DNA of 64,000 bases from an uncultured Bacteroidota bacterium. GTDB lineage: Bacteria > Bacteroidota > Bacteroidia > Bacteroidales > P3. Under the pieces are notes generated by a model. That model saw only the letters and a list, made by a program, of their open reading frames with translations. It ran no database searches and was not told the origin of the DNA. A program made the position numbers and the translations under genes. Every line of letters begins with the position of its first letter. Positions within the stretch are counted from its first letter, which is position 1. Below, one piece after another: positions 6,901 through 14,510 of this stretch. The DNA lies in assembly GCA_902776365.1 (NCBI GenBank), contig CACYPU010000012.1, positions 1 through 64,000 on the forward strand. Reading direction: 5' to 3'.

Positions 6901-8307
6901 TCAGGAAACTATCTCGCCGAAGAGGTCGTGGGGTTCGGCGGAGGTGATGCGGACCTCGACAAATTGAGAATTGAGAATTGAGAATTGAGAAGTGGCTGCC
7001 GCAGGAATTGGTATGAGGACTTCGTCGTCGACTTCGGGACTGTCGTACTGGGTGCGGCCGACGAGGTATTCGCCTTCCTGCCTGTCGATGAGGACGGTGT
7101 AGGTGTTGCCGACACGGGCGAGGTTCTTCTCGAGGGAGATTTGCTCCTGGAGGTCCATGAGTTCGGCGACGCGGCGCTCTTTCTCTTCCTGCGGCACGTC
7201 GTCGGGGAGGCTGTAGGCAGCGGTACCCTCCTCGGGCGAGTAGGCAAAGCAGCCCATGCGGTCGAAGCGTGCGGTGCGCACGAATTCCTTGAGTTCTTCG
7301 AACTCCTCGCGAGTCTCGCCGGGGTAGCCGACGATGAGGGTGGTGCGGATGGCGACATCGGGCAGTTCGCGGCGGAAATGCTCCAGTAATTTCAGGGTTC
7401 CCTCGCGGTCGATGCCGCGCTGCATGGAGTTGAGAATGCGGGTGTTGATATGTTGGAGGGGGATGTCGATGTAGTTGCAGATGTTGGGGTGGCGGCGGAT
7501 GACGTCGATGGCGTCGATGGGGAAGGAGGAGGGGTAGGTGTAGTGGAGGCGGATCCAAGGGAGTGATGAGTGATGAGTGAGGAATGATGGATTGGCTGTT
7601 GCTGGAGGGAGGGGGACTTCTGTGGCGAGACGGTCGAGGAGTTCGGCGAGCATGCGTTTCCCGTAGAGGTCGAGTCCGTAATAGGTGGTGTCTTGCGCGA
7701 TGACAATGATTTCCTTCACGCCGTCGGCAACCATATGTTGGGCTTCGCCCAGGATGTCTTCAATGGGGCGGGAAATGTGTTTTCCGCGTATCAGCGGTAT
7801 GGCGCAATAGGAACATGTGCGGTTGCAGCCTTCGCTGATTTTCAGATAGGCGTAATGTTTTGGTGTGGATTGCATGCGCTCGGCGGAGAGGTAGAAGGGG
7901 GATTGAAGGGGACAAATGGTGGCTGTCAGTTCTTTGACGAGTTGGGGCCATTGGTGCACTCCGTAGAAGGCGTCGATTTCCGGCAACTCTTTCCGCAACT
8001 CCTTCTCATAGCGCTGGATAAGGCATCCGACAGCTATCAAATGACATTTTTTGTGGCTGCGCTTCTTGATGGCAATCTGCTCAAGGAGAACGTTGATGGA
8101 CTCCTCTTTGGCATCGCCGATAAATCCGCAGGTGTTGACGATAACAACGTCAAAATGATTGCTTGATTGCGGGATTGTCTGATTGCTTGAGAGAGTGGGT
8201 TGGCCGTCGAAAAAGATTTCGAAGCCTGCTTTGCGCAGATGGCCAGCGATATGCTCACTGTCGACGATATTTTTGCTGCAGCCGAGAGTGATGATGTTGA
8301 TTTTCAT
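6901..8307 (-). CDS. rimO: Ribosomal protein uS12 methylthiotransferase RimO
   Basis: A 468-residue methylthiotransferase that adds a methylthio group to an Asp of ribosomal protein S12. Domains: N-terminal UPF0004 (MKINIITLGCSKNIVDSEH, first Fe-S cysteines), radical SAM domain with GCNRTCSYCAIP (CxxxCxxC) near residues 155-170, then a C-terminal TRAM domain. The family is usually about 430-440 residues; the excess is explained by three in-frame repeat insertions at about residues 39-50, 239-249 and 439-449, at domain edges. Its start overlaps the ftsY stop by four bases (ATGA), so the two are co-translated. Confidence 0.95.
   Translation of the reverse strand: MKINIITLGCSKNIVDSEHIAGHLRKAGFEIFFDGQPTLSSNQTIPQSSNHFDVVIVNTCGFIGDAKEESINVLLEQIAIKKRSHKKCHLIAVGCLIQRYEKELRKELPEIDAFYGVHQWPQLVKELTATICPLQSPFYLSAERMQSTPKHYAYLKISEGCNRTCSYCAIPLIRGKHISRPIEDILGEAQHMVADGVKEIIVIAQDTTYYGLDLYGKRMLAELLDRLATEVPLPPATANPSFLTHHSSLPWIRLHYTYPSSFPIDAIDVIRRHPNICNYIDIPLQHINTRILNSMQRGIDREGTLKLLEHFRRELPDVAIRTTLIVGYPGETREEFEELKEFVRTARFDRMGCFAYSPEEGTAAYSLPDDVPQEEKERRVAELMDLQEQISLEKNLARVGNTYTVLIDRQEGEYLVGRTQYDSPEVDDEVLIPIPAAATSQFSILNSQFVEVRITSAEPHDLFGEIVS
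6962..6991 (-). repeat. AATTGAG heptamer array with core, inside rimO
   Basis: Four perfect AATTGAG units followed directly by AGTGGCTGCCGCA (6991-7003), one base off the 13-base core at 1652-1664. On the coding strand the array gives SQFSILNSQF in the TRAM domain. Confidence 0.9.
7561..7592 (-). repeat. GAGTGAT heptamer array inside rimO
   Basis: Four GAGTGAT-like units give PSFLTHHSSL in RimO, close to ITHHSSL in LpxB and FTIHHSA in BtuB. Confidence 0.8.
8157..8193 (-). repeat. GATTGCTT octamer array inside rimO
   Basis: Four GATTGCTT-like octamers give SSNQTIPQSSNH in the N-terminal domain of RimO. A near-identical array lies in phzF at 47216-47251. Confidence 0.8.
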
Positions 8308-9263
8308 TCGAAGAGGGCGTTGACGAAGTCGGTGGGGTTGAAGAGTTGGAGGTCGGTCATTTTCTCGCCGAGGCCGATGTAGCGGACGGGGATGTGAAAC
8401 TGGTCGGAGATGCCGATGATGACGCCGCCCTTGGCGGTGCCGTCGAGTTTGGTGAGTGCGAGGGCGTTGACGTCGGTGGCCTGGGTGAACTGGCGTGCCT
8501 GTTCGACGGCGTTCTGGCCTGTGGAGGCGTCGAGGACGAGGAGCACCTCGTGGGGGGCGTCGGGGACGAGTTTCTGCATGACGCGTCGTATCTTGGAGAG
8601 CTCGTTCATGAGTCCCACCTTGTTGTGGAGGCGTCCAGCGGTGTCGATGATGACAACGTCGGAATCCTTGGCGAGAGCCGACTGGAGGGTGTCGAAGGCC
8701 ACAGAGGCGGGGTCGGCGCCCATGCCCTGCTGGACGATGGGGACGTCGACGCGCTCGGCCCAGAGCATGAGCTGCTCGACGGCGGCGGCGCGGAAGGTGT
8801 CGGCGGCACCGAGGATAACGCTTTTGCCAGCGGCTTTGTATCGATAGGCCAGTTTGGCGATGGTGGTGGTCTTGCCCACGCCGTTGACGCCTACGACGAG
8901 GATGACGTAGGGTTTCTTGGGCATGGGGGCATCGAAGTCGGCAGGGAAGTTGGCGTTGTCCTGTCGCAGGAGTTGTGCTATCTCGGCCTTGAGGACCGAG
9001 TTGAGTTCGGTGGTGGAGATATAGCGGTCGCGTTTGATGCGCTCCTGCAGGTGGTCGATGATTTTGAGCGTGGTCTCGACGCCTACGTCGGAGGTGATGA
9101 GGGTCTCCTCGAGGTTGTCGAGCACCTCGTCGTCGACGGTGGATTTGCCGAGGATGCTCTTGGTAATCTTTTGGAAGAGAGAAGTTTTGGTCTTCTCGAG
9201 GCCTTGGTCGAGGGTCTGTTTCTCTTCTTCTTTGCTTTTGCGAATGAAATCAAATAATCCCAT
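8304..9263 (-). CDS. ftsY: Signal recognition particle receptor FtsY
   Basis: A 319-residue SRP GTPase that docks SRP-ribosome complexes at the inner membrane. The NG domain is complete: P-loop GVNGVGKT at residues 125-132, GAADTFRAAAVEQL at 152-165, DTAGR at 207-211 and TKLDGTAKGG at 271-280. The N-terminal acidic A domain is short, as in many Bacteroidetes. It lies in the order ftsY-rimO with a four-base overlap, a common Bacteroidales arrangement. No oddities were seen. Confidence 0.96.
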   Translation of the reverse strand: MGLFDFIRKSKEEEKQTLDQGLEKTKTSLFQKITKSILGKSTVDDEVLDNLEETLITSDVGVETTLKIIDHLQERIKRDRYISTTELNSVLKAEIAQLLRQDNANFPADFDAPMPKKPYVILVVGVNGVGKTTTIAKLAYRYKAAGKSVILGAADTFRAAAVEQLMLWAERVDVPIVQQGMGADPASVAFDTLQSALAKDSDVVIIDTAGRLHNKVGLMNELSKIRRVMQKLVPDAPHEVLLVLDASTGQNAVEQARQFTQATDVNALALTKLDGTAKGGVIIGISDQFHIPVRYIGLGEKMTDLQLFNPTDFVNALFE

Positions 9264-9283
9264 GATATATAATGTCTAAAAGG

Positions 9284-9841
9284 TTATTTGGCGAGGGCTT
9301 TTTCCATGGTGGGACGAATCTCCTTGTTGAAGATTCTCTGGTATTGGTCGTAGGAATAGCGGTTGTAGTCGCCAGAGGCCAGGTACCAGAGCATGACGAT
9401 GAAGTCGTTGGCCGGCACATATCCTGGGATGGATTGGAACGGTTTGCCGTCGGCGGTGTAGATGATGAAGGTGGGGTATCCTTGGACTCCTTGAGCAAAC
9501 TGGTGGCTGCGGTTCCGGCCGTTGGCGGGGCCATAGGTTGTGCCGAACCAAATGAAGGTGTTAGTACCTTCGGCGTTGAATTTTACAGGGTAGTAGTATT
9601 GGTTGAGAATTTTGGCGACGGTGGGGTCGGAGAAGGTCTCGCGGTCCATCTTCTTACAGTAGCCACACCAGGAGGTGTAGAAGTCGACGAAATAGAGTTT
9701 CTCGCCTATCTTGGCTTCGGCGGCCTGCTCAATGGTATGCCATTTCACCTGCGATTGGGCGTTTGAGGTGAAGGGTGAAAGGTGAAAGGTGAGACCCACA
9801 ATCACCAAGATAATGGTTTTTATAATTTTTTTCTGTTTCAT
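9284..9841 (-). CDS. Secreted thioredoxin-like protein
   Basis: A 185-residue exported thioredoxin-fold protein. The signal peptide (residues 1-29, VGLTFHLSPFTSNAQ) is followed by the thioredoxin core FVDFYTSWCGYCKKMD with the redox pair Cys59-Cys62. The layout resembles Thioredoxin_7/DUF255-type periplasmic proteins that reduce or isomerise disulfides. The partner is unknown. Residues 16-25 of the signal peptide come from a GTGAAAG repeat. It precedes ftsY and may be cotranscribed with it (20-base gap). Confidence 0.85.
   Translation of the reverse strand: MKQKKIIKTIILVIVGLTFHLSPFTSNAQSQVKWHTIEQAAEAKIGEKLYFVDFYTSWCGYCKKMDRETFSDPTVAKILNQYYYPVKFNAEGTNTFIWFGTTYGPANGRNRSHQFAQGVQGYPTFIIYTADGKPFQSIPGYVPANDFIVMLWYLASGDYNRYSYDQYQRIFNKEIRPTMEKALAK
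9767..9795 (-). repeat. GTGAAAG heptamer array in thioredoxin-like signal peptide
   Basis: Four GTGAAAG-like units encode GLTFHLSPFT, much like the BtuG signal peptide stretch TFHLLPFT. Confidence 0.75.
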
Positions 9842-9880
9842 AATAGTGATATTCTTTTCTTTGTTTTTCCCTTATTTTTT

Positions 9881-9907
9881 CACCTCTCACCTTTCACCTC
9901 TCACCTT
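9881..9907. repeat. CACCTCT/CACCTTT heptamer array
   Basis: Four units in the spacer between the SpoIID-like gene and the thioredoxin-like gene. They are complementary to the GTGAAAG array about 100 bases away, so the two could pair across the thioredoxin gene start. Confidence 0.7.
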
Positions 9908-9911
9908 AAAT

Positions 9912-11249
9912 TTACCATTCATATTCCCAGTCTTTATCGCTGTCTTGTTCCTCTTCGATGTAAATTTCCTCGCGCTCCTCACGGTCGCGGAGTCGGAAGA
10001 GACGGCCTAGCCAGTCGTCTTTTTTAGAGTGGACCTGTGTTTTGGTGTTATTGTCTTCTTCGATGATGTGGGAGATTTTATCGATGAGGTTGGTGACATG
10101 AGCGGGGTTGGCATAGGGGTCTTGGTGGAGCATGGCGCCGGTGTAGTAGTGGTAGAGAATGCTGTCGTAGGGGATACCGAGGGATACCATACGGATGGCG
10201 CCTTCCTGCGAGAGTCCCACGCCGTGTCCGTAGCCGTGACCGTTGAGGACGACGGAGTTGGAGGTGCTGTCGATGGTAACGGAGAAGAAGGTGGACTTGA
10301 GCTGGAAGTCGGTGCGGATACGGGTGAGGGGTATGCCGAGGAGGCGTACTTTGCGATGTTCCTGGGAGAAGGTGAGAAGGGTGTCGAGGTTGGCGGAGTC
10401 TTTGATGTCGATTTTATGGGTTCGGGAGAAGTAGTTGAGCCAGCGGTCGCGTGAGATGATTTTGGTCCAGTCGCTTTGTCGCATGTGGAAGGAGAAGGTG
10501 TCGGTGACGGCACGGAGGTAGGGTAGGGCGTTGCGCCAGACGTCCTCGGAATTGGCGGTTTCACCGCCGGAATTGGAGTGGAAGGGCGTCTCGATGAGAG
10601 CTCCTGTGGAGTCGACGAGGGTCTCGCCAGTGCTTTCGATGGCGCCGAGCATGATATCGGGTCGGATGCAGCGGTTGAGGTAGGCTTGGCAGTGGACATG
10701 GTCGCAGAAGTTGTAGCCTTCGGAAGCGTGTTTCCTCATGTTGCGGAGCGCCCAGGTACGGGAGATGATGGCTTGGACGCGGAAGATGTCTGTCTGGTTG
10801 CCGTAGATTTCGCTTTGGACGACGCCGGCGATATAGGTCTCGAAATCGACATCGTTGAGGAGGAACATGTTACCATTCTTGAGGAGCGATACTTCGAGGT
10901 TGCCTTCGTAGGTGCGTTGCTTGCAGTTCTCTGGGTTGAGGCAGAGGATGCAGGCGGTGTCGGTGGATTCGAGACGGACGGAAGTGAAAGTACCATAGTC
11001 GGTCTCGTTGACGCTGACGTGAATCTTTTTCCCTTCAGGACGAAGGATGACGGAGCGGCCTTCGCCAATCATGTCTTCGATGAGTTCGTCGGTCCCGTTG
11101 CCGGTGGAGTAGAGATTATAGTGGCCGAGGTCGACAGAGATGTTGATACTTTTGATGGTGTTGGCGGAGTAGAGGCGCACCTTCACGTTCTCACCATGGG
11201 CATATCCGGTGGCGAGTAGTAAGAGTAATATGGAGAGGAGGCGCTTCAA
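9912..11249 (-). CDS. SpoIID/LytB domain cell-wall protein
   Basis: About 446 residues. A TTG at 11249 gives a textbook signal peptide (MKRLLSILLLLLATGYAHG) two bases after the lpxB stop; a GTG at 11297 would add 16 hydrophilic residues and overlap lpxB, so the TTG start is preferred. The middle holds a SpoIID/LytB domain: VDFETYIAGVVQSEIYGNQ, then FRVQAIISRTWALRN, SGGETANSEDVW and the NGHGYGHGVGLSQEGAIRM signature. SpoIID of Bacillus is a lytic transglycosylase acting on denuded glycan; non-sporulating Bacteroidales homologues are thought to act on peptidoglycan. The C-terminal tail is acidic and charged. Confidence 0.85.
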   Translation of the reverse strand: MKRLLSILLLLLATGYAHGENVKVRLYSANTIKSINISVDLGHYNLYSTGNGTDELIEDMIGEGRSVILRPEGKKIHVSVNETDYGTFTSVRLESTDTACILCLNPENCKQRTYEGNLEVSLLKNGNMFLLNDVDFETYIAGVVQSEIYGNQTDIFRVQAIISRTWALRNMRKHASEGYNFCDHVHCQAYLNRCIRPDIMLGAIESTGETLVDSTGALIETPFHSNSGGETANSEDVWRNALPYLRAVTDTFSFHMRQSDWTKIISRDRWLNYFSRTHKIDIKDSANLDTLLTFSQEHRKVRLLGIPLTRIRTDFQLKSTFFSVTIDSTSNSVVLNGHGYGHGVGLSQEGAIRMVSLGIPYDSILYHYYTGAMLHQDPYANPAHVTNLIDKISHIIEEDNNTKTQVHSKKDDWLGRLFRLRDREEREEIYIEEEQDSDKDWEYEW

Positions 11250-11250
11250 T

Positions 11251-12408
11251 TTAGTTTTGAGTTTTAGTGATGACTTGGATGATGTTTTCTGCCACACGGC
11301 TGCTGGCGCCCGTACTGCCCAGTTTCTGTTCTACGCGGCGATAGCCCTCGAGCATGCGCTCGCGGTTGGCGGTGTCGGTGGTAATGAGCCGGAATTCCTC
11401 TTCGAGGCGCCGGTCGTTGAAGTCCTGTTGGAGGAGTTCGGTGACGACATTGCTGTCGTCGATGAGGTCGACCAATGCGATGTGGTTGATGCGGCTGCCG
11501 ACAAGGGCACGGGCGATGGCGATGGAGATGGGGTTGCCGCGATAGCAGACTACCTGAGGGACGTGGAAGAGTCCAGTCTCAAGGGTGGCGGTGCCAGAGC
11601 AGACAACGGCGGCATAGGCACTGGAGAGGATGGAGTAGGTCTGGTCGTAGACGATCTCAAGTGAAGAGTGATGAGTGATGTATGATGAATTGATTACTTT
11701 ATTGTAGAAATCGGGGCCGATGAGGCTCATACCGGCTACGACGAACTGGTATTCAGGGTGGTTGGCGGCGAGGCGCACCATGTAGGGGAGGCTGTTCTTG
11801 ATTTCCTGACGGCGGCTACCGGGAAGAAGGGCGATGATAGGCTTGTCGGTGTTTAGTGTTAAGTGTTTAGTGTTAGGTTGACTATCGTTTGACGGCGTAG
11901 CATCACTGACTACTTCCACCAACGGGTGACCGACATAGACGGCTTGCGGCAGGTTGTTCTTAGCATAGAACTGCTGTTCGAAGGGCAGGATGTAGCATAG
12001 CAGGTCGAGGTATTTCCGCATGCCTTTAAGGCGTCCTTTCTTCCATGCCCAAAGCTGGGGGGAGATATAGTGGATGGCTTTGATGCCGTGTTCGTGAGCC
12101 CATTTCTCGATTTTCAGATTGAAGCCGGGGTAGTCGATGCCGATGACGGCGTCGGGATGCCAGCCAAGGATGTCGCGTTTGCAGAAACTGATGTTGCCCA
12201 GCACGGTACGGAGATGGCGCACCACCTCGATGAATCCCATGATGGCGAGGTCGCGGATATGACGTATCGGCTGGCCGGTCTCTTTCATCATAGCGTCGCC
12301 GCCCCAAAAGCGGAATTCCGCTTGAGGGTCTTTCTCGCGCAGAGCCTTTATGAGATTGGCTCCGTAGAGATCGCCCGAGGCTTCGCCGGCTATGATGTAG
12401 TATCGCAT
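11251..12408 (-). CDS. lpxB: Lipid-A-disaccharide synthase
   Basis: A 385-residue GT19 glycosyltransferase that joins UDP-diacylglucosamine and lipid X to make the lipid A disaccharide at the inner membrane. Typical features are the start YYIIAGEASGDLYGANL, GIDYPGFNLKI, the YISPQLWAWKKGR motif and LLPGSRRQEI. Two in-frame repeat insertions at about residues 177-187 and 238-249 account for the extra length over the usual 370-380. It lies in a surE-small protein-lpxB order, also seen in other Bacteroidales. Confidence 0.95.
   Translation of the reverse strand: MRYYIIAGEASGDLYGANLIKALREKDPQAEFRFWGGDAMMKETGQPIRHIRDLAIMGFIEVVRHLRTVLGNISFCKRDILGWHPDAVIGIDYPGFNLKIEKWAHEHGIKAIHYISPQLWAWKKGRLKGMRKYLDLLCYILPFEQQFYAKNNLPQAVYVGHPLVEVVSDATPSNDSQPNTKHLTLNTDKPIIALLPGSRRQEIKNSLPYMVRLAANHPEYQFVVAGMSLIGPDFYNKVINSSYITHHSSLEIVYDQTYSILSSAYAAVVCSGTATLETGLFHVPQVVCYRGNPISIAIARALVGSRINHIALVDLIDDSNVVTELLQQDFNDRRLEEEFRLITTDTANRERMLEGYRRVEQKLGSTGASSRVAENIIQVITKTQN
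11661..11696 (-). repeat. GATGAGT heptamer array inside lpxB
   Basis: About five GATGAGT-like units encode NSSYITHHSSLE; the THHSSL string recurs in RimO. Confidence 0.8.
11849..11878 (-). repeat. GTGTTTA heptamer array inside lpxB
   Basis: Four GTGTTTA/GTGTTAA units encode PNTKHLTLNTD in front of the LLPGSRRQ motif. Confidence 0.8.
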
Positions 12409-12413
12409 TTCTG

Positions 12414-12710
12414 TTAGGAGTTAAGGGTGATTTGGTGGGTGCTGAACAGGAGGAACATGAAGGCGATGAAGGAGACGAAGAACACAACAAAAAGGGTCTT
12501 GGTGACGGTGTTGAGTTGTTGCTTCACGTAGTAGCGAGTGAGAAGAATCAGGGGGATGAAGACACAGGCATACCAGCGCAGGTGTGCGTCGATAGGTTCT
12601 CCTACGATGAGCAGTCCGACGGTTAGCAGCAAGGCTGTCATTACTGTCGTTCCTAGACCTACGATGAGCCCGACACTTATTTTGTCCTGTTGGAAGTATT
12701 TCTTATTCAT
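12414..12710 (-). CDS. Small inner-membrane protein
   Basis: A 98-residue protein with three predicted membrane helices (about residues 13-36, 44-60 and 71-92). It overlaps the surE stop by eight bases and ends five bases before lpxB, so it is part of the operon. No family name is recognised; small membrane proteins between surE and lpxB occur in related genomes. Function unknown. Confidence 0.75.
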   Translation of the reverse strand: MNKKYFQQDKISVGLIVGLGTTVMTALLLTVGLLIVGEPIDAHLRWYACVFIPLILLTRYYVKQQLNTVTKTLFVVFFVSFIAFMFLLFSTHQITLNS

Positions 12711-13464
12711 AGAGTTTCTTTAGCTTGTCGATGGTGGGATAATGGGTGAAGTCGCAATGTATGGGAACGATGGAGACATATCCGTGAGCGAGAGCCCATT
12801 CGTCGCTGTCCTCGGAGGGATCGTCGCAGACGAACTTGCCAGTGAGCCACCAGTAGGGGCGCCCTTGTGGGTCGATGCGTTTCTCGAAACTGTCGTTCCA
12901 GCAGGCGTTGGCTTCGTGGCAGATGCGGATACCTAGGATTTCTCCTTTTGGCAGGCGTGGGATGTTGACGTTGAGGGTGACGCCTGCAGGTGGACGGTTG
13001 TCGAGGGTGGTGCGGATGATTTGGCGGATGAAGGGAATGCCGGGTTCGAAATCGGCTTGGGGGCTGTGGTTGAGAAGAGAGAACCCGATGGAGGGAATGC
13101 AGAGCGCCACAGCTTCGATGGCGGCACCCATGGTGCCGCTGTAGAGCACGTTGATGGAACTGTTGCTTCCGTGGTTGATGCCGGAGAGCACCAGGTCGGG
13201 TCGGCGGGGACAGAAATGTTCGACGGCCAGTTTGACACAATCCACGGGGGTGCCGTCGCAACAGCACATTGTCAGGCCCTCCTCTTTGCTTATCTCTTGA
13301 GCGCGTATGGGGCGTGAGGAGACGATGCTGTGGCTGAGGCCCGAAGCATTCCTGTCGGGTGCCATCACTATCACATCACCGAACTCTCGGGCCACTTGGG
13401 AAAGTGTCAAGAGTCCTTTGGCGGCGATGCCGTCATCGTTGGTGATAAGGATGAGCGGTTTCAT
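12703..13464 (-). CDS. surE: 5'/3'-nucleotidase SurE
   Basis: A 253-residue SurE phosphatase, which removes phosphate from nucleoside monophosphates. The metal site is visible in ILITNDDG (residues 5-12), and SGINHGSN carries the other conserved Asn. Length is normal. It overlaps the upstream DUF4340 gene by four bases and the downstream small membrane protein by eight, so all are translationally coupled. Confidence 0.95.
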   Translation of the reverse strand: MKPLILITNDDGIAAKGLLTLSQVAREFGDVIVMAPDRNASGLSHSIVSSRPIRAQEISKEEGLTMCCCDGTPVDCVKLAVEHFCPRRPDLVLSGINHGSNSSINVLYSGTMGAAIEAVALCIPSIGFSLLNHSPQADFEPGIPFIRQIIRTTLDNRPPAGVTLNVNIPRLPKGEILGIRICHEANACWNDSFEKRIDPQGRPYWWLTGKFVCDDPSEDSDEWALAHGYVSIVPIHCDFTHYPTIDKLKKLYE

Positions 13465-14510
13465 TTTGTTGGCAGGGTGATGTTCTTCCCTTGGAAAAAG
13501 CTGGCGGGTTGGAGGATATGGTCGAAAATCCAGTTCTGGATGAGGACGGTGTCCTTGCTGTTGATGACAGCATACAGGCGGTTTACGTCGAGTACCTCGC
13601 GAGCCTTCTCATCCGGCATGGCGCTGATATCGTCGGGGTTGGAGTATTTGAGGTAGATGTTGACCTCGGTCTTGTTGCCTTGGGTGTCGGTGATGCGCAG
13701 GATGGTGCGGGGTGTGCCGCTGACACAGCTGTCGGCATTGCTGTTGGGCACAATGGAGGCGAATTCGTCGAAGTTGAGGTTTTTGAAAGTGGAGAGCATC
13801 TGTCCCACGCGTGCGGTGTCGAAGCCTTGCAGCATACGGTGACCTTCCAGAAGCTCCATGTAGAAGTCTTTGTTTTTCTGGACGATGGCGAAAGACTCTT
13901 GTGGGGCCTGCGGTATCTCGAGTTCGATGCGTGCGATGTCATACACGTCGAGGTCGACGATGTTGTGGCTGCGCCATTTGATGGCTTCGGCGGTGAAGAT
14001 GGGCGTGAGGTATCCGCGGAAACCCGGGATGTGGACTTCACAGGGAATGGAGTCGCCTTTGCGGATCATGAAGCTGGCCATGTGGTCCTGCGTCTCACGT
14101 CCGACATAATAGGTTTTTGTCAGTTGGTTGTTCTGGTAGATGTCGACCTGGACGCCGTGGGAGGCGATGTCTTTTAGTACGTTAGGGACTGCATTGCGGT
14201 TGACTTCCGAGCGGATGCGTATTTTGTTCAAGGTCTCGAGCAGACGCTCGACCTGTGGCTGGCTGGCAGGGTATTTGCCGTCGACAGACCAGGAGCTGTC
14301 TTTCAGGAGTTCCAAGGTGACGCTGTTGTCGAGTTTGTCGGTCATGACAATCTTGGTGACGGAAGCGATGTCTTCTACTTGATAGCTCGAGTCGTGGGGA
14401 CCGGAGCCCTCCACACGGTCCTTCAAGAGAATCCATACCAGCACAGTTGCAGCCAGGATGGCCACGATAACGGAGACGAGGATGATATTGCGTTTGGTTT
14501 GTTTATTCAT
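13461..14510 (-). CDS. DUF4340 membrane-anchored protein
   Basis: A 349-residue protein with one N-terminal membrane helix (IILVSVIVAILAATVLVWIL) and a large periplasmic part of DUF4340 type (SSWSVDGKYPASQPQVERLLETL, GGRETQ-like YYVGRETQDHMASF). DUF4340 genes usually follow GldG-like ABC subunits, as here, where start and stop overlap by four bases. The role is unknown; a partner of the GldFG complex is the likely reading. Confidence 0.85.
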   Translation of the reverse strand: MNKQTKRNIILVSVIVAILAATVLVWILLKDRVEGSGPHDSSYQVEDIASVTKIVMTDKLDNSVTLELLKDSSWSVDGKYPASQPQVERLLETLNKIRIRSEVNRNAVPNVLKDIASHGVQVDIYQNNQLTKTYYVGRETQDHMASFMIRKGDSIPCEVHIPGFRGYLTPIFTAEAIKWRSHNIVDLDVYDIARIELEIPQAPQESFAIVQKNKDFYMELLEGHRMLQGFDTARVGQMLSTFKNLNFDEFASIVPNSNADSCVSGTPRTILRITDTQGNKTEVNIYLKYSNPDDISAMPDEKAREVLDVNRLYAVINSKDTVLIQNWIFDHILQPASFFQGKNITLPTK

